DNA of 36,729 bases from CAKOSP01 sp964549115. GTDB taxonomy: Bacteria; Bacillota_I; Bacilli_A; RF39; UBA660. Positions 24,308-33,492 of this stretch are shown in pieces. Numbering within the stretch: the stretch's first letter is position 1; every line of letters starts with the position of its first letter. The DNA is taken from contig CAZJTX010000004.1 of assembly GCA_964549115.1 (NCBI GenBank), forward strand, positions 1-36,729, written 5' to 3'. The position numbers and the translations under genes are program-made. The notes under the pieces were generated by a model, which worked only from the letters and a program-made list of their open reading frames with translations, was not told the origin of the DNA and searched no databases.

Positions 24308-24914
24308 TTTTATTAATAACCTCCATCACTGGTTTATAACTTTTTCTATAACTATTATTAACTCCATATTTATTAATTAGTTCTAAATGTTTTTTTGTCG
24401 GATATCCTTTATGATTTTTAAACTCATATTTAGGATATAAACGATCTAATTCATACATTATTTCATCCCTTGTTACTTTAGCTAATATGGATGCTGCGGA
24501 AACACTGATACTTACTAAATCTCCCTTTATTATAGATCTTGAATTATTTTTATTCAAATCAACTGCATCTATTAATATATACTCAGGTTTTATTTTTAAT
24601 TCTTTTATTGCATTATTCATTGCTAATTTAGTAGCTTCTAAAATATTAATTTTATCAATAGTATCCACACCAACAATACCAATACTATAACTAATCGCAT
24701 CTTTTATCAATACATCATAATAATATTTACGCTTTTTTTCACTTAGTTTCTTAGAATCTGTTAATCCATCCAATTTATAGTTTTTAGGTAGTATTATAGC
24801 TGCGGCAACAACTGGCCCAGCAATTGGTCCCCTTCCAGCTTCATCAACCCCACAAACTAAATTAAAGCCTAATTTATAAGCATCTTTTTCATATTTTAAA
24901 TTATTTATTTCCAT
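24291..24914 (-). CDS. rnhB: Ribonuclease HII
   Basis: Removes ribonucleotides and RNA from RNA-DNA hybrids. 207 residues with the defining N-terminal motif CGVDEAGRGPIAGPVVAAA (catalytic Asp and Glu), a third acidic site near ILIDAVDL, and the C-terminal NHKGYPTKKHLELINKYG. The ATG lies inside the last codons of rbgA (10-base overlap), with no strong binding site of its own, consistent with coupled translation; the rbgA-rnhB order is common in Firmicutes. Confidence 0.95.
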   Translation of the reverse strand: MEINNLKYEKDAYKLGFNLVCGVDEAGRGPIAGPVVAAAIILPKNYKLDGLTDSKKLSEKKRKYYYDVLIKDAISYSIGIVGVDTIDKINILEATKLAMNNAIKELKIKPEYILIDAVDLNKNNSRSIIKGDLVSISVSAASILAKVTRDEIMYELDRLYPKYEFKNHKGYPTKKHLELINKYGVNNSYRKSYKPVMEVINKSVKEK

Positions 24915-25729
24915 CTATCTAATGTTATACCTTTTATTAATCCATTATTTAAATCATTATATACTTTTTCACTTACTCTAATATAGTCAACTTCATTGTT
25001 TTTAATCGCACCAATGTTATTAGCAATGATATTAAACATTTCTAATACATCATCGATGTTTTCTATATTATATCTTTCTTTTAATATATTTGGATAGTTT
25101 TTATTTAAAAAAGATAATATATAAAAAGATACTTCTTCTAAGTTTAAAATTGATGTTTTAATACCTTTAGTTGCTGCTAAGTTTAAGGCCACAGTATTAG
25201 ATTCTAATTTGGGTGATAGTATACCAGGTGTGTCTAATAATTGAATCCCATCCATTCCTCTTAACCATCTTAATTCTTTTGTTACTCCCGGTTCATTTCC
25301 AACGTTTGTAACTTTTTTATTACAAAGCAAATTAATTAATGTGCTCTTACCTACGTTTGGTAAACCTATAATTAAAACTTTTTTATTTTCACCAATTAAT
25401 TTTAAAACTTTTTTAAAGTCAATATTATTTTTTAAATCAATTAACAATGTTTTGAAACCTTTATTATTATAATGATCAATCCACTTATTTGTAACAGATA
25501 AATCACATAAATCTTTTTTAGTCATAATTAAAATATGTTCTTTATTTTTATAAAGATTACTTAATTCATTTATTCGTGAAGAATATGGTACCCTTGCATC
25601 AATTAATTCAATTACTATATCTACATATTTTAAATATGATTTAATTTCTTTCTTAGTTTTATACATATGACCTGGATACCAAGAGATTGGACTTTGTGGC
25701 CGAAGGTCTGTTTTATTATTTTCTGTCAT
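24905..25729 (-). CDS. rbgA: Ribosome biogenesis GTPase RbgA (YlqF)
   Basis: Circularly permuted GTPase needed for late assembly of the 50S subunit. The 274-residue protein shows the family N-terminus ISWYPGHMYKTKKEI, then G4 as TKKDLC (about 70), followed by G1 GLPNVGKSTLINLL (about 118-131) and G3 DTPGI (about 162-166), the permuted order G4-G1-G3. GAGGAAATATC precedes the ATG. An extended -10 promoter lies at the end of the recombinase gene upstream. It heads the long overlapping operon running to the zinc-ribbon membrane protein. Confidence 0.95.
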   Translation of the reverse strand: MTENNKTDLRPQSPISWYPGHMYKTKKEIKSYLKYVDIVIELIDARVPYSSRINELSNLYKNKEHILIMTKKDLCDLSVTNKWIDHYNNKGFKTLLIDLKNNIDFKKVLKLIGENKKVLIIGLPNVGKSTLINLLCNKKVTNVGNEPGVTKELRWLRGMDGIQLLDTPGILSPKLESNTVALNLAATKGIKTSILNLEEVSFYILSFLNKNYPNILKERYNIENIDDVLEMFNIIANNIGAIKNNEVDYIRVSEKVYNDLNNGLIKGITLDRWK

Positions 25730-25772
25730 GATATTTCCTCATTTCTAACTTATTTAATTCTATTTCTATTCA

Positions 25773-25781
25773 ATTATACCA
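25773..25781 (-). promoter_or_regulatory. Extended -10 promoter of the rbgA operon
   Basis: Minus-strand TGGTATAAT, overlapping the recombinase stop codon, 44 bases before the rbgA ATG. Confidence 0.5.
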
Positions 25782-27372
25782 CAGCACTATAACCTTTTAT
25801 AAAATTTAATGCGTTCTTATATTCATCGTTATATTTAAATTTTATCTTAATTTGATTATTCTCATAAATATAAATAGTATCAATCATTTCATTTAATACT
25901 TTTCTAGTTAAATTAACTAACTCTCCATTCTTTGTTAAGTTTTCTAATACTTTTTGATAAGCACTAGATTTAAACTTTATCTTATTTAATTTATCATTAA
26001 TATTTTTAATAGATTCTTCATATTTTATGATAAGAGATTTGTAATGTAGCTTGTACTCATTATAGTCTTCTTTTGATAAATACCCGCTTTCTAGATCATA
26101 TTCTAAACCTTTAAGTAATTCCTTATTCTTTACTAATAATGATTCAGTAGTTAAAAGTTGATGTCTTTGAAGCTCATAATCAAAATTTATTTTCTCTTTG
26201 CTTTGATATTCATCAATCTTCCTTTTAATATCATATAGAATTTTTATTTGAATATTAATTATATCTAATACTATGCTTTCTAATTCTTTTCTAGATATTT
26301 TATGCATTGAGCATTCTTTTTTTCTTCTATAAGAGCTGCATAGGTAATAATTATAAGTAGTATTATACTTCTTATATTTTTTATTTGCCATCGTATTGTT
26401 ACAATCTCCACATTTTATATATCCAGCAAAAATATCATACTCATTATTCTTCATTGGTCTTATATCTCTTGAATATAGTATTTTATTAGCTAATTCAAAG
26501 TTGTTTTTACTAATTATTGGTTTATGATTGTTTTTTATTATAATCATCTGACTTTCACTATTTTTAACAGTTTTTCTTATTTTATAACTTATTCTCCTAG
26601 TCTTGTTTTGTATTAACTCTCCAATATATACTTTGTTTTTAATAATCTTATCAATCATTCTAGCATCCCATGTATTAGTATAATATCTTTTACTTGGTTT
26701 CATCTTATGCATATAAGCTGAAGGAGTTAGTATATTTGTTTTATTTAAATCTTCTACTATCTCTAGTTTGCTTTTACCTTTAATAACATCATTAAATATT
26801 TTTTTAATAACTAAACTTGCTTCTTTATCTATTATTAATTCTTTTCTATTGTCTGGATTTTTTAAATAGCCATAAGGTGCATATGCTCCTAAAAACTCTC
26901 CTTTAGATTTCTTAACATTCAAAGTACTTTTTATTTTGTTTGATATATCTCTTGAATAATCATCATTCATAAGATTTTTAAAAGGTACGATTATATTATT
27001 TACTGATTCAGGATTCTTGAAACTATCTAAATGATCTCCAATAGAAATAAATCTTAATTTTAATAATGGAAAAGTAATTTCTAGATATTGTCCTGTTTCT
27101 ATAAAGTTTCTACCAAATCTTGATAAATCTTTAACTATAATTGAATCAACTTTTTTATCTTCTACATCTTGCATAAGTCTTTTAAAGTCTGGGCGCTCAA
27201 AGTTAGTACCACTATAACCATCATCTATATAGTAATCATATATTTTTAAATCTTTGTTTTCTTTTACGTATTGATCTATTAATGTTTTCTGATTCAGTAT
27301 ACTATTTGATTCATTATCTTTTCCATCTTCAACTGATAACCTTAAATAAACTCCTACATTCCATTTTTTCAT
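25774..27372 (-). CDS. Large serine recombinase
   Basis: 532-residue site-specific recombinase of the resolvase/invertase superfamily, large integrase type. The N-terminal catalytic domain has VYLRLSVED with the nucleophile Ser13, IIVKDLSRFGRN and DDGYSGTNFERP; a Recombinase domain follows (about 160-290, with APYGYLKNP), then a zinc ribbon CGDCNNTM...CSSYRRKKECSMHK (about 335-370), a coiled coil (about 385-470) and a C-terminal beta tail. Such enzymes integrate and excise mobile elements. Its ATG overlaps the stop of a second recombinase's C-terminal remnant. It appears complete; the element it once moved is not delimited. Confidence 0.93.
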   Translation of the reverse strand: MKKWNVGVYLRLSVEDGKDNESNSILNQKTLIDQYVKENKDLKIYDYYIDDGYSGTNFERPDFKRLMQDVEDKKVDSIIVKDLSRFGRNFIETGQYLEITFPLLKLRFISIGDHLDSFKNPESVNNIIVPFKNLMNDDYSRDISNKIKSTLNVKKSKGEFLGAYAPYGYLKNPDNRKELIIDKEASLVIKKIFNDVIKGKSKLEIVEDLNKTNILTPSAYMHKMKPSKRYYTNTWDARMIDKIIKNKVYIGELIQNKTRRISYKIRKTVKNSESQMIIIKNNHKPIISKNNFELANKILYSRDIRPMKNNEYDIFAGYIKCGDCNNTMANKKYKKYNTTYNYYLCSSYRRKKECSMHKISRKELESIVLDIINIQIKILYDIKRKIDEYQSKEKINFDYELQRHQLLTTESLLVKNKELLKGLEYDLESGYLSKEDYNEYKLHYKSLIIKYEESIKNINDKLNKIKFKSSAYQKVLENLTKNGELVNLTRKVLNEMIDTIYIYENNQIKIKFKYNDEYKNALNFIKGYSAVV

Positions 27373-27548
27373 ATCTTATCTCCTATAGTGTTTAAAAACT
27401 CAATTGTCTTTTTATATTCATCTTGAAAATTAAATACTATTCTTACATTATTATCATTTGTTATATAAATTCCATTAATTAATTCTTTGATTGTTCTACT
27501 AGTTAATTTTCTAATGTTTTTGTTTCGTCTAAATTTATTAATCCACAA
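27369..27548 (-). pseudogene. C-terminal remnant of a second serine recombinase
   Basis: An open stretch of 59 codons ending in TGA that overlaps the recombinase ATG (ATGA). It translates to RKLTSRTIKELINGIYI followed by NNVRIVFNFQDEYKKTIEFL, which aligns with the C-terminal tail of the intact recombinase (LTRKVLNEMIDTIYIYENN ... FKYNDEYKNALNFI). The catalytic part is missing; a stop lies just before the stretch, and a plus-strand glycosyltransferase operon begins about 330 bases further. Tandem recombinases overlapping by ATGA are a common arrangement, so this looks like the decayed first member of such a pair. Confidence 0.7.
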
Positions 27549-27878
27549 TTATGGTGCAAAACATTATACTTCTTGTAGCTTAGTCATATTATTAACTTAT
27601 TGGTTGTTCCTATTCTTGCTTATAACCAAAAATCAGAATGATAAAATAGTATTCCCCTTAATATATAACAACTAGAACATAAATATTGTTATTAGAAACA
27701 AGAGATAATCACGCTACCTACAAAAAGAAAAACATCTAAATATGTGGCCGATATAAAAAAATTATGTTATATTACCTATAGTTAGTGGCAATATGTTTTA
27801 GTTGTAAACAACATTGCAATAACAGTTTATATAATTCTAATGGTTTTATACGTATTGCCATATATCAGGAGGAACATA
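27549..27878. other. Gene-free stretch upstream of the glycosylation operon
   Basis: I see no gene here. It contains an imperfect dyad, GCAAT-TGTTT (27788-27798) against AAACA-ATTGC (27806-27817), whose centre includes the palindrome GTTGTAAACAAC, and a TATAAT at about 27829-27834 that could be the -10 of the operon; no good -35 at 17 bp. The AGGAGG of the first gene is at 27868-27873. The left part may be further decayed recombinase sequence. Confidence 0.5.
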
Positions 27879-28589
27879 ATGAAAGTTTTAATGATAATAC
27901 CTGCTTATAATGAAGAAAAAAATATTGTAAATACAGTAAATAACCTAAGACAAGTCAAAATAGATGATATTATTCTAGATTATATTGTAATAAATGACGG
28001 CTCTCAAGACGGTACTAGAGATGTGCTAGAAAAAAATAACATTAAACATATTGATTTACCTTGTAACTTAGGAATTGGTGGCGCCGTTCAAACTGGTTAT
28101 GAATACGCCCTTTATAATAATTATGATATTGCTATTCAATTCGATGGAGATGGGCAGCATAATCCAAAATATATTAAAGATTTAATTGAGGGGATATTAT
28201 TGGGTAATGATTTTGTGATAGGTTCAAGATTTATAAATAATGCAAGTACTTTTAAATCAACAGCCATAAGAAGAGTTGGCATAAACTTTTTATCGTTACT
28301 TATTAAAATTTGTACTAACAAAAAAATAACCGATCCAACATCAGGGTTCAGAGCATGTAACAAAAAAATTATAAAATTATTCGTTACTAATTATCCGCTT
28401 GATTATCCCGAACCAGATACATTAGTAATGTTACTTAAAAACAACTATAAAGTGTTAGAAATTCCTGTTGATATGAATGAGCGCAGTAATGGCAAATCAT
28501 CTATAACTGCACTCAAATCTATATACTATATGATAAAAGTAAGTCTTTCAATTATTATTACTAGTATTGATAAAAAAGGAGATGTATAA
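27879..28589 (+). CDS. Family 2 glycosyltransferase (polyprenyl-phosphate sugar synthase type)
   Basis: 236-residue GT-A glycosyltransferase resembling dolichyl-phosphate-mannose synthase/GtrB. The N-terminus IIPAYNEEKNIVNTV binds the nucleotide sugar, the DxD-type motif appears as QFDGDGQHNP (about residue 87-96), and TDPTSGFRACNKK is the acceptor-side block. Unlike GtrB it has no long C-terminal pair of membrane helices. It would load a sugar onto undecaprenyl phosphate at the inner face of the membrane. ATG at 27879 behind AGGAGG; a longer frame from 27840 lacks a binding site. First gene of a four-gene plus-strand operon. Confidence 0.9.
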   Translation: MKVLMIIPAYNEEKNIVNTVNNLRQVKIDDIILDYIVINDGSQDGTRDVLEKNNIKHIDLPCNLGIGGAVQTGYEYALYNNYDIAIQFDGDGQHNPKYIKDLIEGILLGNDFVIGSRFINNASTFKSTAIRRVGINFLSLLIKICTNKKITDPTSGFRACNKKIIKLFVTNYPLDYPEPDTLVMLLKNNYKVLEIPVDMNERSNGKSSITALKSIYYMIKVSLSIIITSIDKKGDV

Positions 28590-28590
28590 A

Positions 28591-28941
28591 GTGACTCTGA
28601 AATTAACGATTGAACTTATTATATGTAATATTCTATTTATGGTTTTTGTTTACACTACAGTAAGAAAAAAGAAAATTTTACTTAAGTATGCTTTGCCTTG
28701 GTTTGCAGCATCAACTTTATTAATTGTTTTCTCTTTAACGCCAAATTTAATGAAAAAAATAGCTAATTTTGTAGATATCGAGACCGTATCTAATATGATT
28801 TTCTTGTTTGTCGTTGGGTTGAACTTAATTATTACCTTTTCTCTTACAGCAACAGTCTCTAATCAAAATACAAAGATTGCAACATTAGTAAAGGAAATAG
28901 GAATATTAAAGGAGAAAGTAAATCGTGATAAAAAAGATTAA
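28591..28941 (+). CDS. DUF2304 membrane protein
   Basis: 116-residue protein with three hydrophobic helices and a short C-terminal coiled segment, of the DUF2304 type that regularly follows DPM1-like glycosyltransferases. Start is GTG at 28591, nine bases after GGAG and one base after the stop of the transferase gene; an earlier frame extension overlaps the binding site and is rejected. It probably assists the transferase at the membrane, but its function is not established. Confidence 0.8.
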   Translation: MTLKLTIELIICNILFMVFVYTTVRKKKILLKYALPWFAASTLLIVFSLTPNLMKKIANFVDIETVSNMIFLFVVGLNLIITFSLTATVSNQNTKIATLVKEIGILKEKVNRDKKD

Positions 28942-29371
28942 AGTGATAATTAAAAAACAGCAAGTTTTTATAAATTACGTTATATCAGCAGGTATTTCTT
29001 TTGGCCTAGATTTAACTCTCTTTACTATCTTCACTAAATTACTATATCCTATAATTAGTGACTCATCAATTTTACTAAGTACCATAATAGCAAGAATTAT
29101 TTCTTCTTTTGTGAACTATTTAATTAATAGAAATAAAGTGTTTAAAAACAACACAAACACTTTGTGTGATACTAAGACGATTGTTAAATATTATGGATTA
29201 GTAATAATACAGTTATGTGTATCAGCCTTATCGGTATATCTAATTTATAAAAAAGTTGAAATTGACGCAACAATTATAAAAATACCAATTGATATTACAA
29301 TCTTTATAGTTAATTACTTTGTTCAAAAATATTTAATTTTTATAGGAAGTGACAATAATTATGAAACATAA
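28925..29371 (+). CDS. GtrA-like flippase
   Basis: 148 residues with four membrane helices, matching the GtrA family: an N-terminal FINYVISAGISFGLDLTLF, then RIISSFVNYLINRNKVF, and a C-terminal NYFVQKYLIF. GtrA proteins are thought to flip undecaprenyl-phosphate-linked sugars across the membrane. Start is GTG at 28925, nine bases after AGGAGA and overlapping the DUF2304 gene by 17 bases; its own end overlaps the next gene by 11 bases. Confidence 0.88.
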   Translation: MIKKIKVIIKKQQVFINYVISAGISFGLDLTLFTIFTKLLYPIISDSSILLSTIIARIISSFVNYLINRNKVFKNNTNTLCDTKTIVKYYGLVIIQLCVSALSVYLIYKKVEIDATIIKIPIDITIFIVNYFVQKYLIFIGSDNNYET

Positions 29372-31169
29372 AAAGAAACTTATATGGCTATTATTAGCTG
29401 TTATCTCTTCATTTAGTTTACTTATTGAATTAAACACTAAAACTATTATAAAAATTAATGGCAGAAGCACCATAAGCCTTACCTTTTTAATTTTAGGATT
29501 ATTTATTTATAATTTTTATAATAATTATGAGCGAAAAAACAATTATAAGGGGTTTAATATTCTTGCTCTATTATTTGCAATATTTATGATTTTCGGATAT
29601 AGTTATGACAAATTAGATAGTTGGCAATTTGTCTTTGGTAATTATTTGTTTGTAATAATATCCATAATTAAACTGATAGGTTTTTATGTGTTATTTAATG
29701 TTAGTTTACATAGGCTCTATAATTACATTAAAAGCATTAACATAAAAGATAAAAAGAATAAATTAGTAAGTAAGTTTAACACAAAAACAATTTTATATAG
29801 TACCCTTTGTATTTTAATTTGTTGGCTCCCTTATATAATTAGTTTTTATCCCGCTATTTTATCACCTGATCCAACTAATCAAATAAAACAATTTTTTGGT
29901 ATCCCAACAAGATATATAGATGGTATAAAACTAATAGATAATAATGTTCTACTTACTAATGATAATCCTATTTTGCATACTGTCCTATTAGGTGGCTCCG
30001 TTAAAATAGGACATACCTTAGGTAGTGATAATGTCGGTTTATTTATATATTCAATTATTCAAATATCCATTTTATTAAGTGCTCTTATATACTCAATAAA
30101 ATATCTAAGGAAAATGAAGGCGCCTAGTCAAATCATCTTACTGACATTACTAATATACGCATTAACTCCAGTCTTTCCTTTTTATGCTATGAGCACAGTA
30201 AAAGATGTTATTTTTGGTTCCTTCATACTTATCTATGTTATAAAATTATTTGACTTAATAAAATATAATAATTATAAAACAAAAGATTATATAAAATTAT
30301 TTTTGTTATTATTAGCTGTATGTCTAAGTAGAAATAACGGTATTTATCATATATTATTATCATTACCATTTGTCTTAATTTTTTTGAAGCGAGATAGGCC
30401 TAAAATACTCGTTGCTTTAACAAGTTCCGTCTTGATTTATTTGGCTTTTATTAATATATGTTTGCCACTACTACATATAACGGAAGGAAATAAAAGAGAA
30501 ATGTTTTCAATACCATTTCAACAAACCGCTAGATATGTTAAATACTATGGTGACGATCTAACAGCAGAAGAAAAGAATATTATCGATAAAGTACTTGTTA
30601 TGGAAACATTAGTGGATAGATATGATCCTATAAAATCTGATAAAGTTAAAAATGGTTTTAATGCCTTATCAACAAGAAAAGATTTTAATGATTACCTAAA
30701 AGTTTGGTTTAGGCTTCTTCTTCGCCACCCAAATGTATATATAGAAGCAACAGCAAATAATATATATGGTTATTTTTATCCAAATACTACCAAATGGTAT
30801 ATTTATTATAAAGAATATAATGCTAGATTAAATGAAACAGGAATATTTAATTATCATTATAATAATTTAAATGTATCTAGGACTATCTTATCCGGCTGGG
30901 GCGTTGCTTTTCCATCTATACCTATCATTGGTATGTTTGTTAATATTGGTTTTGTGGTATGGATATACTTGTATATGTTAGTAATATTAATTAAAGAAAA
31001 ACTATATAAGTACATTACAGTTCTACTGCCAGCATTATCATTAATCCTGGTTTGTGTTGCAAGCCCTGTTAATACTTACTTTAGATACGCTTTGCCTTGT
31101 GTATTTTCTCTACCTATAACAATATGGATAATATATAGCGTTTTAAAAGAGCATTGGGCAAACAATTAA
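29361..31169 (+). CDS. Large multi-pass membrane protein, DUF6020/GT-C-like
   Basis: 602 residues with about twelve hydrophobic helices. After the fourth or fifth helix there is a loop with FYPAILSPDPTNQIKQ, whose acidic residue is placed like the catalytic site of GT-C glycosyltransferases, and a long extracytoplasmic segment (about 370-480) before the last helices. From memory it fits the DUF6020 group. As last gene of the operon it would transfer the flipped sugar to a surface acceptor. The ATG at 29361 has AGGA 13 bases upstream; a GTG at 29349 is an alternative. Two hairpins follow the stop. Confidence 0.75.
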   Translation: MKHKKKLIWLLLAVISSFSLLIELNTKTIIKINGRSTISLTFLILGLFIYNFYNNYERKNNYKGFNILALLFAIFMIFGYSYDKLDSWQFVFGNYLFVIISIIKLIGFYVLFNVSLHRLYNYIKSINIKDKKNKLVSKFNTKTILYSTLCILICWLPYIISFYPAILSPDPTNQIKQFFGIPTRYIDGIKLIDNNVLLTNDNPILHTVLLGGSVKIGHTLGSDNVGLFIYSIIQISILLSALIYSIKYLRKMKAPSQIILLTLLIYALTPVFPFYAMSTVKDVIFGSFILIYVIKLFDLIKYNNYKTKDYIKLFLLLLAVCLSRNNGIYHILLSLPFVLIFLKRDRPKILVALTSSVLIYLAFINICLPLLHITEGNKREMFSIPFQQTARYVKYYGDDLTAEEKNIIDKVLVMETLVDRYDPIKSDKVKNGFNALSTRKDFNDYLKVWFRLLLRHPNVYIEATANNIYGYFYPNTTKWYIYYKEYNARLNETGIFNYHYNNLNVSRTILSGWGVAFPSIPIIGMFVNIGFVVWIYLYMLVILIKEKLYKYITVLLPALSLILVCVASPVNTYFRYALPCVFSLPITIWIIYSVLKEHWANN

Positions 31170-31212
31170 ATAAAGATTTTAATCCTTATTTATATATAAT
31201 AATATTTACACA

Positions 31213-31239
31213 CAAAAACTCTGGGATTTACCCAGAGTT
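31213..31239 (-). terminator. Terminator of the MacB-type transporter gene
   Basis: Perfect 9-bp stem AACTCTGGG / CCCAGAGTT with a 5-base loop. On the minus strand it is followed by TTTTTGTG, so it should end the transcript arriving from 31382. Confidence 0.65.
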
Positions 31240-31243
31240 ATCT

Positions 31244-31267
31244 ATGCCACACATTACCGTGTGGCAT
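31244..31267 (+). terminator. Second hairpin behind the glycosylation operon
   Basis: Perfect 9-bp stem ATGCCACAC / GTGTGGCAT with loop ATTACC, four bases from the preceding hairpin. The plus-strand tail TATTATATT is a weak U-tract, so its role as terminator is uncertain. Confidence 0.45.
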
Positions 31268-31381
31268 TATTATATTATGTATATAATTTAAAAATATACC
31301 ATTTTTAGTAATTTTTATTAAACAAACAAATTTCTTATCTCAATTGCCCAATACAACGCAATAGAACATTATCACTCCAGT

Positions 31382-33319
31382 CTATTCATATCTTAATGAT
31401 TCCATTGGGTCTAATTTTGATGCCTTGCTCGATGGTACTAAACCTGCTAAAATACTTACTATAACACTAACAATAATTCCTAATAATATAAAGTTAATAT
31501 TTACATTAATAATTCTAACACCAAAAGCCGTCTCTAAATAATTGTTCCCAACAACAGCAAGAGCGCTCGCACCTAGCACGCCTAAAATGCCACCAGAAAA
31601 GCCAAGTAAAGCAGATTCGGTAAAGAAAATTCTTCTTATGTCTTTCTTTCTTGCGCCCACAGCCCTTAAAACACCAATTTCTTTAGTTCGTTCAACAACG
31701 CTTATGTATAAAACAACCAAAATCATAATTCCAGACACTATTAAGGAAATACCCGCAATGCCCGCTAAAATAAGAGTTGCAATATTTAAATATGACATTA
31801 CTTGTTCTAGCATATCGGCTACTTCGGAGTCGGCAAAACCAGCTTCCCTCAAATTATCTCTTGTGGTTTGAATAACCCTATTATCTTTAACATAGACATT
31901 TATTGTCGTAGGTTTAATGGTAATGTTATTATTTTTATATATTTCTTCTAATGTGTCAAAATTAACACAAGCGATATCATAAGAAGGGCCTCCCTTATTA
32001 TCAATTTTTAAAACATTTGATATTGTTAAATCAGCGCCCATTAACACAGGACGATTATTATCGTTTGTATCGGTAATATAAAGATTCGCCTTCGTACCGA
32101 TAATATCCTCGTAATTGTCATTATCTAATAACTTTTTAGCAATTGAATCACTTATCAATATTTCGTTTTTTCCAGGTAGCATCTTCTTCTCATCATCAGA
32201 CAAAATTAACATACCATCAAAGGCTGTTGTTAATACCATTGGTGTTATATTTTTATCATTAAAAACAATATTGGTACTCATGTTATAAGTGATTACTTTT
32301 TCAATTCTCTCAACATTGTCAATTGACATTATCTTGTCGACGTCATCCTGTGTAAACCAAGACTTCTCTAAAAAATGATATCCATCATTCTTATTACCTT
32401 CTGGGTTATCCTTAGTTACTTGAATAAGATCAGGATCCATACTCGCCTCTATCTGTTCATTAATATATCTTTTTACACCATCACCAATACTAAACATTAA
32501 CACAACACTTAATATACCAATTGAACTACCAAGGGCTACCAATATATTTCTCTTAAAGTTTAATTTCATATTATTAAACGCAAGATGGATTGATTTCAAA
32601 AATGACAAACTTTTAGGTTTCAGAATAATATCATCTTCCAAAGCCTTATACTTTTCACTAATCACTTGATCTTCAGTAATTAGACCGTCTGCCATTTTCA
32701 CGATACGGGTTCCATTACTTGCTACTTTCGGTGAATGAGTAACCGTAATAACTAATTTGCCGCTTTCAGCAATTTCTTTTAGTATTTTTATGATTTGTTC
32801 AGACGTCTTTTGATCTAATGAGCCTGTTGGTTCATCGGCTAAAATTATCTCTGGATCGTTTGCTAAAGCACGTGCTATCGCTACCCTTTGTTTTTGACCA
32901 CCAGACAACTGATTAGGTCTTTTATCCAGATGGTCTTTCAAACCTAAATCAATCAATAACTCTTTAGCTTTCTCTTTTTTCTTTGAACTAGATGACATTT
33001 CTAACGCAATAACTACATTGTCTAAAACAGATAGATGTGGTATAAGATTGAAGTTTTGAAAGATAAAACCAATTTCAAGTTTTCGATGATTATCAAGATT
33101 TACTTCTCTTAAATTTTTACCATTTACAATAACATCCCCGTCATAATCCGAATCCATTCCACCAATGATATTCATTAACGTAGATTTACCACAACCTGAT
33201 TCACCTAAAATGGAAACAAATTCACCACGTTCAAATGATAAGTTAATACCTCGTAATACTTTTTGTTTCTCTTTACCATATTTATAGTCTTTCTTTATAT
33301 TCTTTAGTACTAAGTACAT
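31382..33319 (-). CDS. MacB-type ABC transporter, fused ATPase and permease
   Basis: 645-residue fusion. The N-terminal ATPase has Walker A GESGCGKST (about 37-45), Q-loop FIFQNFNLIP, signature LSGGQKQRVAIARAL and Walker B IILADEPTGSLD, typical of the LolD/MacB group. The permease begins with a membrane helix near 265, then a large extracytoplasmic domain, then three helices with the FtsX block ERTKEIGVLRAVGARKKDI. Such mechanotransmission pumps act on lipoproteins, peptides or antibiotics rather than carrying them through a channel. I chose the ATG at 33319, nine bases after GGAAGG; one three codons earlier abuts the binding site. Codons look somewhat more GC-rich than in the core genes, a possible sign of transfer. 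Confidence 0.9.
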   Translation of the reverse strand: MYLVLKNIKKDYKYGKEKQKVLRGINLSFERGEFVSILGESGCGKSTLMNIIGGMDSDYDGDVIVNGKNLREVNLDNHRKLEIGFIFQNFNLIPHLSVLDNVVIALEMSSSSKKKEKAKELLIDLGLKDHLDKRPNQLSGGQKQRVAIARALANDPEIILADEPTGSLDQKTSEQIIKILKEIAESGKLVITVTHSPKVASNGTRIVKMADGLITEDQVISEKYKALEDDIILKPKSLSFLKSIHLAFNNMKLNFKRNILVALGSSIGILSVVLMFSIGDGVKRYINEQIEASMDPDLIQVTKDNPEGNKNDGYHFLEKSWFTQDDVDKIMSIDNVERIEKVITYNMSTNIVFNDKNITPMVLTTAFDGMLILSDDEKKMLPGKNEILISDSIAKKLLDNDNYEDIIGTKANLYITDTNDNNRPVLMGADLTISNVLKIDNKGGPSYDIACVNFDTLEEIYKNNNITIKPTTINVYVKDNRVIQTTRDNLREAGFADSEVADMLEQVMSYLNIATLILAGIAGISLIVSGIMILVVLYISVVERTKEIGVLRAVGARKKDIRRIFFTESALLGFSGGILGVLGASALAVVGNNYLETAFGVRIINVNINFILLGIIVSVIVSILAGLVPSSKASKLDPMESLRYE

Positions 33320-33492
33320 TAAAATCATCCTTCCTACAAGCTCCTAATATAATATTATATAGGCTCTTAAAAAAGTCCCCTATATTTTACATAATATTAG
33401 TTTTCTCATCTGCTTCAATCAACTATTCTTTAGACGGAAGCATTTTGTCTTTATTATTTGCTTAAAATAATATACCATTAATTAATGTATTA

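Noticed and set aside
28136..28363. Minus-strand open frame opposite the GT2 gene
   Set aside because: It is a shadow of conserved GT2 codons with no start signal.
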